Positions 35,141 to 44,159 of a stretch of DNA of 64,000 bases are shown here, in pieces. This stretch comes from Oscillospiraceae bacterium. Its GTDB lineage: Bacteria; Bacillota; Clostridia; Oscillospirales; Oscillospiraceae. Below the pieces are notes generated by a model. It saw only the letters and a list, made by a program, of their open reading frames with translations. It had not been told where the DNA came from and ran no database searches. The position numbers were made by a program, and so were the translations under genes. Every line of letters starts with the position of its first letter. Positions within the stretch are counted from its first letter, which is position 1. The stretch is from assembly GCA_017436955.1 (NCBI GenBank), contig JAFSCD010000006.1:1-64000 (forward strand). The letters are read 5' to 3'.

Positions 35141-35169
35141 TAATGATAATGCTTGAAAGGAGGGTTTTT

Positions 35170-35898
35170 ATGGCAGATCAGTATTCCCGCACCCGGCTGT
35201 TGATCGGCAGGCGCGGTATGGAAAAGCTGCGCAGCGCCCGTGTCGCGCTGTTTGGCTTGGGCGGCGTAGGCGGCTATGCCGCGGAAGCGCTGGCACGTGC
35301 CGGCATCGGTCATATCGACCTGATCGACGACGATACCGTAAGCCTTACCAACCTGAACCGGCAGCTTCTGGCGACCCATTCCACCATCGGTGAATATAAA
35401 GTCGATATCGCCGCCAAACGGATCGCGGACATTGACCCTTCCATCGAGGTGCGCACCTTCAAGACCTTTTACCTGCCGGAAACGGCAGATCAGTTTGATT
35501 TTTCCGGGTATGACTATGTGCTGGACGCCATCGACACCGTTACCGGCAAGCTGGCGCTGATCGCCCAGGCCAAGGCCGCCGGCACAAAGGTCATCAGTTG
35601 TATGGGAACGGGCAACAAAATGGATGCCACCGGCTTTTTGGTGGCCGATATTTCCAAGACCTCCGGCTGCGCCCTGGCGCGGATCATGCGCAAGGAATGT
35701 GCCAAGCGTGGCATCAAGGGTGTAAAGGTGGTCTATTCCAAAGAACTGCCTCTGACGCCCGTGCAGGATCCCGACGATCCTTTGGAGCCCCAAAGAGAAG
35801 GCTCTTCCCGGCGCTCCACCCCCGGCTCCAACGCCTTTGTACCCGGTGTTGCGGGTCTGATCATGGCCGGCGAGGTCATCAAGGACTTAAGTAAATAG
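35170..35898 (+). CDS. tcdA: tRNA threonylcarbamoyladenosine dehydratase
   Basis: TcdA cyclizes t6A to ct6A at tRNA position 37, using ATP. The 242-residue E1-like protein has the nucleotide loop LFGLGGVGGYAAEALARAGI, the acidic LIDDDTVSLTNLNRQ, DAIDTVTGKL and the TcdA-specific MGTGNKMDAT. GGAGGG precedes ATG 35170 by seven bases. Single gene with its own terminator. Confidence 0.95.
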   Translation: MADQYSRTRLLIGRRGMEKLRSARVALFGLGGVGGYAAEALARAGIGHIDLIDDDTVSLTNLNRQLLATHSTIGEYKVDIAAKRIADIDPSIEVRTFKTFYLPETADQFDFSGYDYVLDAIDTVTGKLALIAQAKAAGTKVISCMGTGNKMDATGFLVADISKTSGCALARIMRKECAKRGIKGVKVVYSKELPLTPVQDPDDPLEPQREGSSRRSTPGSNAFVPGVAGLIMAGEVIKDLSK

Positions 35899-35901
35899 GA
35901 G

Positions 35902-35934
35902 AAGCTGCCCACGGCGTGCCGCGGGCAGCTTTTT
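35902..35934 (+). terminator. Terminator of tcdA
   Basis: AAGCTGCCC/GGGCAGCTT with T-tail. Confidence 0.88.
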
Positions 35935-35942
35935 ATACGAAA

Positions 35943-36105
35943 AATATTCATAATATACTGTAATATATGCAATCATCTCTATGCAAATATTCATTTATTT
36001 TCCTGCAAATTATGCATTTTGCACGTATTTCATCTTGTATTTGTGTATACATTTGGTCTGTTTGCCAGTTGACTATGTATAATATACGCGCTATAATGCA
36101 TACAT
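35943..36105 (+). promoter_or_regulatory. Promoter and ARG-box-like operators of the amino-acid ABC operon
   Basis: TTGACT (36069-36074), 17 bases and TATAAT (36092-36097) form a strong promoter. The AT-rich ~130 bp before it and the spacer itself carry many TGnAT/ATnCA half sites, for example TGTATAATATACG between -35 and -10, ATGCATACA downstream of the -10, and AAATATTCATTTA and TTATGCATTTTGCA upstream. They resemble arginine-repressor boxes. The promoter is firm; the operator call is inference. Confidence 0.6.
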
Positions 36106-36151
36106 CCAATCAAACCAACCCAAAAACCCAAATGTAAAGGAGAAAACAACT

Positions 36152-37015
36152 ATGAAAAAGATTATTGCGATCGCACTGGCAGCCCTGATGCTGATGAGCC
36201 TGTTCACCGGCTGCGTTAAGGAAGAGCCCGCTGGTTCCGGCGAGAACAAGTTCAACCTGACCACCGTTAAGGAAGGCTACCTGACCGTCATCACCTCCCC
36301 CGACTACGCTCCTTATGAGTTCTACTCCCTGGACGCTGACGGCAACCCCACTCTGGCCGGCTTCGATATGGCGCTGGCAAAGTACATCGCTGATTACCTG
36401 GGTCTGACCCTGGAAGTTGTCCCCATGGACTTCAACGGCATCATCACCGAGATGGCCGCCGGCACCGCTGACCTGGCAATGGCCGGTCTGTCCCCCGATC
36501 CCGACCGTGAGGACTCCATGGACTTCTCCGATATGTACTACGGCGGCAAGCAGGCCTTCATCACCACCAAGGCCAATGCTTCCAAGTTCACCGACCTGGC
36601 TTCCACCAACAGCGCTGAGTTCCAGATCGCTGCCCAGACCGGCACCATCCAGAACGATCTGGCTGCCGAGTACAGCCCCAACGCTACCATCATCAACCTG
36701 GTCAAGGCTACCGACATCGTTGCCGAGCTGGTAAACGGCAAGGTGGACGGCGCTTACATCGAGTGGGACGTAGCTGTTGCTTATCAGGCCAACTACCCCG
36801 AGCTGGAGATCGTCTGCGAAGTTCCCTACGATGACGAAGGCAACATCATCGGCGTCAAGAAGGGCAACGAAGACCTGCTGAAGTACGTCAACGAAGCTCT
36901 GAACAAGTGCATCGACGACGGCACATTCACCACCTACGTGGATGAGGCTGTGGCACTGGCTGCCGGCGACAAGTACGAAGGTCTGCTGGGCGAAGACGGC
37001 AAGCCCCAGGAATAA
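36152..37015 (+). CDS. Amino-acid ABC transporter substrate-binding lipoprotein
   Basis: The 287-residue protein has a lipoprotein signal (lipobox LFTGC) and an SBP_bac_3 fold with LTVITSPDYAPYEFYSLDAD near the start, FDMALAKYIADYLG and AAGTADLAMAGLSPDPDRED. It binds polar amino acids outside the cell; the exact ligand is unknown. Codon use is strongly biased, suggesting high expression. A hairpin after the gene (37030-37055) probably keeps the binding protein in excess over the permease and ATPase downstream. Confidence 0.93.
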   Translation: MKKIIAIALAALMLMSLFTGCVKEEPAGSGENKFNLTTVKEGYLTVITSPDYAPYEFYSLDADGNPTLAGFDMALAKYIADYLGLTLEVVPMDFNGIITEMAAGTADLAMAGLSPDPDREDSMDFSDMYYGGKQAFITTKANASKFTDLASTNSAEFQIAAQTGTIQNDLAAEYSPNATIINLVKATDIVAELVNGKVDGAYIEWDVAVAYQANYPELEIVCEVPYDDEGNIIGVKKGNEDLLKYVNEALNKCIDDGTFTTYVDEAVALAAGDKYEGLLGEDGKPQE

Positions 37016-37029
37016 CACCATCCTATACC

Positions 37030-37055
37030 ATTCCTCCCCCTAACCGGGGAGGAAT
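37030..37055 (+). terminator. Intra-operon hairpin
   Basis: ATTCCTCCCC/GGGGAGGAAT with a weak tail; likely a partial terminator or 3'-end stabilizer after the binding-protein gene. Confidence 0.65.
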
Positions 37056-37082
37056 TTGGTGTGTATTGGAAAGGAATTTGTA

Positions 37083-37871
37083 ATGAACAACTTTATCACT
37101 GCCAACGGTTTTGAAAAAACCTTCCGCTATATCAAGCTTATTGAGCAGGGCATCTTCACCACGGTGATGCTGGCTGTATTTACCGTTGTCATCGGCTTTA
37201 TACTGGGTATCCTGCTGGCTGTTATGCGTATGACTGATATTCGTCCGCTGCGCTTCCTGGCTTACGGCAGGAACGGCCGCATCCGCAACAACCCCGTTCT
37301 CATTGCCATCAGTAAATTCAACCCCGTTTCCTTCCTGGCAACGGCATACGTGGAGATCCTGCGCTCTACCCCCGTTCTGGTGCAGATCCTGATCATCTAC
37401 CACGGCGTATTCGGCAAGCTCATCGAGCTGCCCTCCTTTACATTGTTTGGTTACTTAAAGTCCAACCGCTTTATCCCCGGCGTTGTTGCTCTGGGTATGA
37501 ACTCCGGCGCTTATCTGTGCGAGATCATCCGCAGCGGCATCCAGTCCATCGACGGCGGTCAGAACGAAGCCGCCCGGAGCCTGGGTATGACAAAGACGCA
37601 AACTCTGGTACATATCATTCTGCCCCAGGCAATCAAAAATATCCTGCCTGCGATCGCCAACGAATTCGTGGTCATCATCAAGGAATCCTCCATCACCTAT
37701 ACCATCGGTGTGCAGGATCTGATGTTCGCCGTGACCGCCGTGCAGGGTGCCAACTACATCGTTATGGAGCCGCTGCTGGTGGCCACCGCGGTGTACTTCT
37801 GTCTGTGCTTCCCCACCTCCAAGATCATTGCATACTTTGAAAGGAGAATGAGCCGTGGCGACAAACGATAA
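37083..37871 (+). CDS. Amino-acid ABC transporter permease
   Basis: The 262-residue HisM/GlnP-family permease has a first helix [20 protein letters not shown], the conserved [16 protein letters not shown] and the [20 protein letters not shown] coupling (EAA) loop. AAAGGA precedes ATG 37083. Its 3' end overlaps the ATPase gene by 17 bases. Confidence 0.95.
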   Translation: MNNFITANGFEKTFRYIKLIEQGIFTTVMLAVFTVVIGFILGILLAVMRMTDIRPLRFLAYGRNGRIRNNPVLIAISKFNPVSFLATAYVEILRSTPVLVQILIIYHGVFGKLIELPSFTLFGYLKSNRFIPGVVALGMNSGAYLCEIIRSGIQSIDGGQNEAARSLGMTKTQTLVHIILPQAIKNILPAIANEFVVIIKESSITYTIGVQDLMFAVTAVQGANYIVMEPLLVATAVYFCLCFPTSKIIAYFERRMSRGDKR

Positions 37872-38631
37872 ACTGCTGCAGGTGCTGAACCTGAGCAAGC
37901 ACTATAATAAAGGCGCTATCAAAGCACTGGATGATGTATCCGTGGATATTCACGCCGGCGAGGTGGTCGTTGTCATCGGTCCTTCCGGCTCCGGTAAGTC
38001 TACCCTGCTTCGCAGCCTGAACCTGATGGAAACGCCCACCGACGGTTCGATCTTCTTTCACGATATTGACATCACCAAAAAAAGCTTCACTGACGAAGCC
38101 GGCAAGAAGCACAAGGTAAATATCAATCTGCACCGTCAGAAGATGGGTATGGTATTCCAGCATTTCAACCTCTTCCCCCACAAGACCATTCTGGAAAATA
38201 TGATCCTGGCACCGGTGAAGGTGCTGAAGATGCCCAAGGAGCAGGCCAAGGAAAAGGCTATGGTACTGCTGACCCGTGTCGGTCTTGCCGACCGTGCCGA
38301 TGCTTATCCCATCCAGCTGTCCGGCGGACAGAAGCAGCGTATCGCCATCGTGCGCGCGCTGATGATGGAGCCGGAAGTGATGCTCTTTGACGAGCCTACC
38401 TCCGCGCTGGATCCGGAAATGGTAGGCGAGGTTCTGGAGGTTATGAAGGAGCTTGCTCACGCCGGTATGACCATGGTGGTCGTTACCCACGAAATGGGCT
38501 TTGCCCGGGAAGTCGGCGACAGAGTGCTGTTTATGGACGAGGGCAAGATCCTGGAGCAGGGCACGCCGGAAGAGATCTTCGGCAGCCCCACCCACCCCCG
38601 TCTGCAGGATTTCCTCTCCAAAGTTCTGTAA
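37855..38631 (+). CDS. Amino-acid ABC transporter ATP-binding protein
   Basis: The 258-residue GlnQ/ArtP-type ATPase has Walker [10 protein letters not shown], signature LSGGQKQR, Walker B VMLFDEP and the D-loop SALDPEM. Start is GTG at 37855 with AAGGAGA upstream, inside the permease gene. It carries an insertion ([15 protein letters not shown]) before the Q-loop that is longer than usual. Confidence 0.96.
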   Translation: MATNDKLLQVLNLSKHYNKGAIKALDDVSVDIHAGEVVVVIGPSGSGKSTLLRSLNLMETPTDGSIFFHDIDITKKSFTDEAGKKHKVNINLHRQKMGMVFQHFNLFPHKTILENMILAPVKVLKMPKEQAKEKAMVLLTRVGLADRADAYPIQLSGGQKQRIAIVRALMMEPEVMLFDEPTSALDPEMVGEVLEVMKELAHAGMTMVVVTHEMGFAREVGDRVLFMDEGKILEQGTPEEIFGSPTHPRLQDFLSKVL

Positions 38632-38637
38632 AATAAC

Positions 38638-38670
38638 AAAGGACGCACTGCCTGGCAGTGCGTCCTTTTT
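38638..38670. terminator. Bidirectional terminator
   Basis: AAAGGACGCACTGCC/GGCAGTGCGTCCTTT between convergent genes. Confidence 0.92.
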
Positions 38671-38671
38671 C

Positions 38672-39328
38672 TTACAGCATTTTCTGTTCGTTGATGATGA
38701 GCTGGAACTGCAGACCCAGCCGCTGCGCCGCCTGACGGCACAGAAGCATCCGGGTCATAAAGATCTCAAAATAATCCATCACCGAGCTGACCTCGGTATC
38801 AATGGTCAGCCGCAGCTGCAGCACGGTATTGGCATCATCGATCTTCACCTCTGAACGGGTGACAGAATAATTGACCCGGTCGTGAATGTCGAAACGGCTC
38901 ATTTCCTTGGGTCTGACACGGTTGCGGCGAACATCGGTCTTATCTGCCAGGATCAGCGCCGCCGCGATGGGATTCACCGGCACGCCGGTACCCTCGTCGT
39001 GATTGCCGATGGCGGTGGCGATCAGCGAAATCTCCTCCGGCGGAAAGCCCCGCTTATCCAGGATGCGGAATGCCATCAGCGCACCGCTTTGGCTATGCTC
39101 AATACGATTCACCAAATTGCCGATATCGTGCAGATAACCGGCGATCCGGGCAAGCTCCACGTCCCGCTCGGGATAGCCCAGCGTCTGCAGGATATCGCCT
39201 GCAACCTCTGCCACCCGGCTGACGTGGGGAAAGCTGTGCTCGGTGTATTCCAGCGCTTCCAGAGAAGCATCTGCCTGCCGAATATAGGTCTTTACTGCTT
39301 CATCGTGCCGAATTTCTTTGTAGGTCAT
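38672..39328 (-). CDS. HD-domain phosphohydrolase
   Basis: The 218-residue protein has the HD superfamily motifs: His in EHSFPHVSRVAEVAGDILQT, the HD pair in GYLHDIGN, and His-Asp in IGNHDEGTGVPV, followed by Asp in LADKTDVRR. The C-terminal ~70 residues form a separate alpha/beta domain. HD proteins hydrolyse phosphoesters, often nucleotides; the substrate is unknown. The ribosome site AAAGGAGGG precedes the ATG. Monocistronic. Confidence 0.85.
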   Translation of the reverse strand: MTYKEIRHDEAVKTYIRQADASLEALEYTEHSFPHVSRVAEVAGDILQTLGYPERDVELARIAGYLHDIGNLVNRIEHSQSGALMAFRILDKRGFPPEEISLIATAIGNHDEGTGVPVNPIAAALILADKTDVRRNRVRPKEMSRFDIHDRVNYSVTRSEVKIDDANTVLQLRLTIDTEVSSVMDYFEIFMTRMLLCRQAAQRLGLQFQLIINEQKML

Positions 39329-39356
39329 ACGCTTCCCTCCTTTTGTAAGTATCTAT

Positions 39357-39385
39357 ATTATATTGGGAAACGCACTGTAATGCAA
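39357..39385 (-). promoter_or_regulatory. Promoter of the HD-domain gene
   Basis: On the minus strand TTGCAT, 17 bases, TATAAT. Confidence 0.75.
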
Positions 39386-39392
39386 CAAAATT

Positions 39393-41207
39393 TTACCAAA
39401 GCAGGTCAACGCTGTATTGCCGGAGCCACGCGTCGATCTGCAGCAGATAGCAAATGGTCTGCGGCACCTTCATCAGCTGCCCGTACCAGGGCCAGGCATA
39501 TTCTGCTGTAAGCAGCTGTCTTGCCGCCGCGGGATCCACCAGCTGAAACAGCGGCGCGTCTTTTTCCGCCAGCAGCGCTTCCAGCCTTTCGCTGACCGCC
39601 CGGTTATACAGCGGGTCAAAGGTCTTGGGATAGGGGCTTTTCTTGCGCCACAGTACCTCCTGGGGCAATATGCCGGTCATGGCATAGCGCAACAGCCCCT
39701 TTTCCTTGCCCTGATAGTCCTTAAACGCCCAGGGTACGCCGTACAGATATTCCGCGATCCTATGGTCGCAGAAGGGCACTCTTACCTCCAGCCCCGAGTA
39801 CATACTCATCCGGTCTTTCCGATCCAGCAGGGTCTGCATAAACCACTGCTGATTCAAGTTCACCATCTGCTTCATCCGGGCTTCCGCCGGATCGGTGCCG
39901 GGCAGGATATCGCTTTCGTCGCAGGTCTTTTTGTAGCGCTGATACACATATTCCTGCCCATCCAGCCGGCGCAGTCCCGGAGCCAGCATCCCCTGCCGCT
40001 GACGGATATTCTGCGACCAGGGGAAGCCCTCCCGATCCCGAATTTCCGCATCCCGATACCAGGGGTAACCGCCGAATATCTCATCGGCACACTCTCCGGA
40101 CAGCGCCACCGTCACGCTCTCCTTGATCTTGCGGCAAAACGCCAGCAGAGAGATGTCCACATCCGCCATTCCCGGCAGATCACGGGCACGCACCGAATCC
40201 TCCAGCGCGTCCAGCAGATCCTGGGGACTCAGCACGCACCATCGGTGGTCGGAATTCAGCCGTTTTTGCATAATGTCGATATAATGCCCGTCAGAATTCG
40301 GTTGGAACTTGCTGGGCACGAAATAGCGCTCGTTGTCCACGTAGTCCACCGAAAAGGTGGGCAGCCGCTTACCCTGCATCGCATCGGTGCAGACGGCGCA
40401 GATCAGGCTGGAATCCAGACCGCCGGAAAGAAACGCGCCGATCGGCACATCGGACACCATCTGCCTTTTGATAGCATCCAGCACCAGCGACCGCACCGTT
40501 TGCGCGGTTTCCTCAAAATCCTCCCGATGCTCCCGGTCACAGAGCTTCCAATACCGGTGAAGCTGCAGCTTTTGGTTTACATAATATCCGCAGAAGCCCG
40601 GTTTCAGCTCCTCTATACCCCGAAAAACGCCGCAGCCCGGTGTCCGCCCGGGACCCAGCAGCAATATCTCCGCCGCGCCTTCCTCATCCAGCTCTGCCCG
40701 GACGGTTGGGTACGCCAAAATCGTCTTGATCTCCGAGGCGAACAGCAAGCCGCCCTGATGCCGCTTATAGAAAAAGGGCTTCACACCCATCCGATCCCGG
40801 GCGATGAACAGCCGTTTTCCCTTTTCTTCCCACACAGCAAAGGCGAAAATGCCGTTAAACCGCTGCAGGCAGCTTTCGCTCCACTGGGCGTAGGCGTGCA
40901 GCACCACCTCGGTATCGGAATGTCCCTCAAACCGATGTCCCAATTCGCAAAGCGCCTGCCGCAGCTCCCGGGTGTTGTAAAGCTCACCGTTGTACACGAT
41001 CACGTAGGTCTCCTCGCCAAAGGAAAATGCCATCGGCTGTTTGCCGCCGGCAATATCGATCACCGCCAGCCGGGCGTGGAGCAGTGTGGTCTGCTGATTT
41101 TGATATGTTCCATTTTCATCCGGACCACGGCGATGCATCGTCCAGAGCATTTTTTCTTTTGTTTCCTGCGCGCAGGGAAGTCCTATCATTCCGGCAATTG
41201 CACACAT
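39393..41207 (-). CDS. asnB: Glutamine-hydrolysing asparagine synthase B
   Basis: AsnB makes asparagine from aspartate with glutamine as nitrogen donor. The 604-residue protein begins MCAIAGMIG, exposing Cys2 as the glutaminase nucleophile, has RGPDENGTY and the synthetase PP-loop SGGLDSSLI. Cleavage at Met1 and the start at 41207 with AAAGGAGG upstream agree; the six codons before it are not translated. Full length. Confidence 0.96.
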   Translation of the reverse strand: MCAIAGMIGLPCAQETKEKMLWTMHRRGPDENGTYQNQQTTLLHARLAVIDIAGGKQPMAFSFGEETYVIVYNGELYNTRELRQALCELGHRFEGHSDTEVVLHAYAQWSESCLQRFNGIFAFAVWEEKGKRLFIARDRMGVKPFFYKRHQGGLLFASEIKTILAYPTVRAELDEEGAAEILLLGPGRTPGCGVFRGIEELKPGFCGYYVNQKLQLHRYWKLCDREHREDFEETAQTVRSLVLDAIKRQMVSDVPIGAFLSGGLDSSLICAVCTDAMQGKRLPTFSVDYVDNERYFVPSKFQPNSDGHYIDIMQKRLNSDHRWCVLSPQDLLDALEDSVRARDLPGMADVDISLLAFCRKIKESVTVALSGECADEIFGGYPWYRDAEIRDREGFPWSQNIRQRQGMLAPGLRRLDGQEYVYQRYKKTCDESDILPGTDPAEARMKQMVNLNQQWFMQTLLDRKDRMSMYSGLEVRVPFCDHRIAEYLYGVPWAFKDYQGKEKGLLRYAMTGILPQEVLWRKKSPYPKTFDPLYNRAVSERLEALLAEKDAPLFQLVDPAAARQLLTAEYAWPWYGQLMKVPQTICYLLQIDAWLRQYSVDLLW

Positions 41208-41296
41208 AGTGTTCCTCCTTTCCATTTGGCTATCCTATGCAGCAAATGCAGAATAATTCTGTCGAATCCGGGAAAGCTTCATAACGGGTGATAAAA

Positions 41297-41725
41297 ATGA
41301 AAGATAATTTTGATATGCTCAGCTCCATTATTAAAACCGTACAGATGGGGCAAATCGGCATCCGCAGCGTGTTGGATTCGCCTATGAGTCCCGGCATCCA
41401 GAAGGCACTGCATTCCCAGCTGAAGGAATATGACGCCCTGGAAACCCAGGCACACGAGCTTGCCAAGCAGCGTGGCTGGAAGCTCACCGAGCTGAATCCT
41501 GCCGTGCGGACTATGGCGGATATGATGACGAAAGCCAAGCTGTCCGTAGGCTGCAACGATTCCAGGATTGCTTCCATGATGGTGCAGGGCAACATCCGCG
41601 GTGTTATCAAGGGGCTGAAAAATTCCCACCGCTACGACCACAACGATCCGCAGATCAGCGCCCTTTCCCGAAAGCTGCTGGATTGCGAAAACAGCAATAT
41701 TCTGCAGATGGAAGGGTATCTTTGA
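41297..41725 (+). CDS. Conserved ferritin-like helical protein, unknown function
   Basis: The 142-residue protein is all-helical (MKDNFDMLSSIIKTVQMGQI, then LHSQLKEYDALETQAHELAK, then RTMADMMTKAKLSVGC, then SALSRKLLDCENSNILQMEG) and resembles a short ferritin-like four-helix bundle widespread in gut Clostridia (from memory). No complete di-iron ExxH pattern is evident. The ATG at 41297 has only a weak GGGTGAT site. Its stop lies two bases from the stop of the convergent gene at 41727, with no terminator between. Confidence 0.7.
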   Translation: MKDNFDMLSSIIKTVQMGQIGIRSVLDSPMSPGIQKALHSQLKEYDALETQAHELAKQRGWKLTELNPAVRTMADMMTKAKLSVGCNDSRIASMMVQGNIRGVIKGLKNSHRYDHNDPQISALSRKLLDCENSNILQMEGYL

Positions 41726-41726
41726 T

Positions 41727-42467
41727 TCACTCCGGCACCACCGCCACCACCTGGGCGTAGCCCACCGCGTAGCGGTACGGCGTAACGGACCGGGTCTGCC
41801 CCGGCTCCAGATCCGGGATCACCGTGCTGTAGGTGATCCCGCCTACATACAGATCGCTTGCGCCCTCGTGGTGCTTGTAATAAATGCGGATGCCCTCCAG
41901 ATCCTGCTGCGTCAAATTGGTGACCTCCAGGGTGCCCAGACCCGTTTCCCGGATGGAAACCGTCCGCTCCGATCGGTCAAATACGCCGGGGATCACCGTG
42001 CGGCAACGGCAATCAGTCACGGCTGCTGCGGAATAGGGCTGTTTGTTCTCTTCCAGCAGCAGGATCTTGCTTTTCGGTGGGATATAGGTGGCATCGAAGG
42101 ACAACTCCCTGCCGCCCTGCACCACAATGATCTGGGCATATTCAATGCCGATCGTGCCGGTATTTTCCAAAATCAGCGCCGCCACATCCGTTACGTTTTC
42201 CTCCGACCCATCCTCCAGGTATGCGCCCTCATAGGCGATCAGCTTCTGCGCCACAAGGCTGGTATATTCCAGCCGGAAGGGAAAGCCGGCAGGCGCCAAC
42301 GCACCTCCCACCTGCTCTATGCCGGGCGAGGAGGATCCCTCCGTCGCTCCCGGCTCCGTAGAGCCGATGATCTCCGGATTTTCCCGGCTGCCCAGCTTTG
42401 CAACGCCGCAGCCGATACCAAAGCCCAGAAAAAACACCAACGTCACGATCCACCAAGTCCTTTTCAT
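41727..42467 (-). CDS. Exported/membrane-anchored protein, unknown function
   Basis: The 246-residue protein begins with one N-terminal membrane helix (WWIVTLVFFLGFGIGCGVAKL), followed by a Ser/Gly/Pro-rich stretch (GATEGSSSPG) and a beta-rich outer domain (VTDVAALILENTGTIGIEYA, then ATYIPPKSKILLLEE). The composition resembles FxLYD/CARDB-like domains that sense or bind at the cell surface, but no family was recognised. The ATG at 42467 follows GGGGTGG; the longer frame is unsupported. It is convergent with the ferritin-like gene. Confidence 0.65.
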   Translation of the reverse strand: MKRTWWIVTLVFFLGFGIGCGVAKLGSRENPEIIGSTEPGATEGSSSPGIEQVGGALAPAGFPFRLEYTSLVAQKLIAYEGAYLEDGSEENVTDVAALILENTGTIGIEYAQIIVVQGGRELSFDATYIPPKSKILLLEENKQPYSAAAVTDCRCRTVIPGVFDRSERTVSIRETGLGTLEVTNLTQQDLEGIRIYYKHHEGASDLYVGGITYSTVIPDLEPGQTRSVTPYRYAVGYAQVVAVVPE

Positions 42468-42644
42468 AATGCCACCCCATCGCCTTTGTAATGTGATGGC
42501 ATTATAAAAACTTCCGCTTGACCGATTCAAGGGAATCTCCACTTTTTCTGTAGGGCTGTTCCAAAAACCGCTCGACAAATAAACGCGCATTACAGAGGAT
42601 GCGGCAGTAGCGGATTTATTTTTTGCATTTTATGGAAAAAATAT

Positions 42645-42673
42645 TTGAAAAAGCCAGCCTCCTGTAGTATAAT
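42645..42673 (+). promoter_or_regulatory. Promoter of galM
   Basis: TTGAAA, 17 bases, TATAAT. Confidence 0.8.
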
Positions 42674-42713
42674 TTTTTCGACAGATTTTTCATCCGCAGT
42701 AAGGAGTTACGAT

Positions 42714-43733
42714 ATGAAAGAACTTTTCGGCATGCTGCCCTCCGGTGAGCAGGCATATTTATACACCATCACCAACGGTCGTATCACTGCCGTGATCTCC
42801 GACTTTGGCGCAACCATCGTTAAGCTGTTCGTTCCCGATCGCAACGGCAACCTGGCAGACGTTGTATTGGGCTTTGACGACCCCAACGAGTACAAAAAAA
42901 GCGGCACCTTCTTCGGCGCCGCCGTGGGCCGCAACTGCGGCCGTGTAGATAAGGCCAGATATACAATGAACGGCAATGAGTACGCTATGACCCCCAACGA
43001 CAATGTGGTCAACAATCTGCACAGCGGTCCGGACTACTATAAGGATCGGCTGTGGTCTGTGGAAAGCCACACCGAGAGTAGCATCCGCCTGAAGCTCTTA
43101 AGCCCCCATGGTGACCAGGGCTTCCCCGGCAACGCGGAGATCCACATTACCTACAGCATTCAGAATCCCGGCACATTGAGCATCTGCTACGACGCCATCA
43201 GCGATCGGGATACGGTGTTCAATTTCACCAATCACAGCTATTTCAACCTTTGCGGTCACGACAAGCCGGAAAAGGCTATGAGCCAGGTGCTCAGTATGCC
43301 TGCCCGGGTCTTTACGGTGGAAAATGCCGAGTCTGTCCCCACCGGCGAAATGCGCAGCGTCGAGGGCACACCCATGGATTTCCGCATTCCCAAACCCATC
43401 GGCCGGGATATCAACGCAGATTATGAGCCTATGAAGCCCCAGGGCGGTTATGACCACAATTTTGAGGTGTTCACCGATCCCTGCGCCATTTTGTCTGACC
43501 CGGAATCCGGAAGAACTATGGCTGTTTCCACAGATCTGCCCGGCATCCAGTTCTATGCCGGCAACTATCTGGAGGGCGATATGGGCAAGGGCGGCGTTTC
43601 CTACTGCCATCGCGGAGGCATCTGCCTGGAGACACAGTATTACCCCGATGCCATCAACCGACCCGAGTGGGCGCAGCCCTTCTTCAAGGCCGGCCAGCAC
43701 TACCACAGCGAGACCAAATATATCTTTGGATAA
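42714..43733 (+). CDS. galM: Aldose 1-epimerase (galactose mutarotase)
   Basis: GalM interconverts alpha- and beta-hexoses. The 339-residue protein has GAAVGRNCGRVDKARY, NNLHSGPDYY with a catalytic-site His, NFTNHSYFNLCG with the second His, and the C-terminal Glu in GICLETQYYPDAIN. AAGGAG precedes ATG 42714. It may work with the GH36 alpha-galactosidase 21 kb away, both serving galactose use; there is no gal operon here. Confidence 0.95.
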   Translation: MKELFGMLPSGEQAYLYTITNGRITAVISDFGATIVKLFVPDRNGNLADVVLGFDDPNEYKKSGTFFGAAVGRNCGRVDKARYTMNGNEYAMTPNDNVVNNLHSGPDYYKDRLWSVESHTESSIRLKLLSPHGDQGFPGNAEIHITYSIQNPGTLSICYDAISDRDTVFNFTNHSYFNLCGHDKPEKAMSQVLSMPARVFTVENAESVPTGEMRSVEGTPMDFRIPKPIGRDINADYEPMKPQGGYDHNFEVFTDPCAILSDPESGRTMAVSTDLPGIQFYAGNYLEGDMGKGGVSYCHRGGICLETQYYPDAINRPEWAQPFFKAGQHYHSETKYIFG

Positions 43734-43792
43734 GCATTTTGCCGTAATTTCAGGATGCCTACACAAAAGAAGCAACTGCAAAAATCAACACA

Positions 43793-43815
43793 GCCGCCTC
43801 CATTACGGAGGCGGC
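43793..43815. terminator. Bidirectional terminator
   Basis: GCCGCCTCC/GGAGGCGGC between galM and the convergent small membrane protein gene. Confidence 0.75.
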
Positions 43816-43833
43816 TGCTTTCGTGTGTAGGTA

Positions 43834-44142
43834 TCATTTCACCATTTTGTAAGCAACGCCACAACCAACCCAACCCAGATAGCCAACAAAAATTGGAAGG
43901 GCGGTAAGAGCAAAGAAAATGCAATAGAAATTGAAGCCACCGACTATAATGGCAAGGATTTCAAACACTTTCCCTTTTTTATCTTGCTCAATTCGGAGCT
44001 TCTTTGCAATGGGCGGAAGCACAACTGACGCGATACCAAGCACAATAAAAAGCCAAGTTAACCCAGAGCCAGAAAACAATGTGCCATAAATAACAGTTCC
44101 CAAAATGCTCACAATCAGTGACAGCATAGACACAATAGACAT
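43834..44142 (-). CDS. Small membrane protein, unknown function
   Basis: The 102-residue protein has about three membrane helices (MLSLIVSILGTVIYGTLF, GLTWLFIVLGIASVVLPPIA, ILAIIVGGFNFYCIFFALTA and a short last one) and a basic loop KKLRIEQDKKGK. It resembles DUF4190-like small membrane proteins in pattern only. GGGGAGA precedes the ATG. The gene is more AT-rich than the neighbouring core genes, like the next gene upstream. Confidence 0.65.
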   Translation of the reverse strand: MSIVSMLSLIVSILGTVIYGTLFSGSGLTWLFIVLGIASVVLPPIAKKLRIEQDKKGKVFEILAIIVGGFNFYCIFFALTALPIFVGYLGWVGCGVAYKMVK

Positions 44143-44159
44143 ATCTTATCTCCCCTTTT

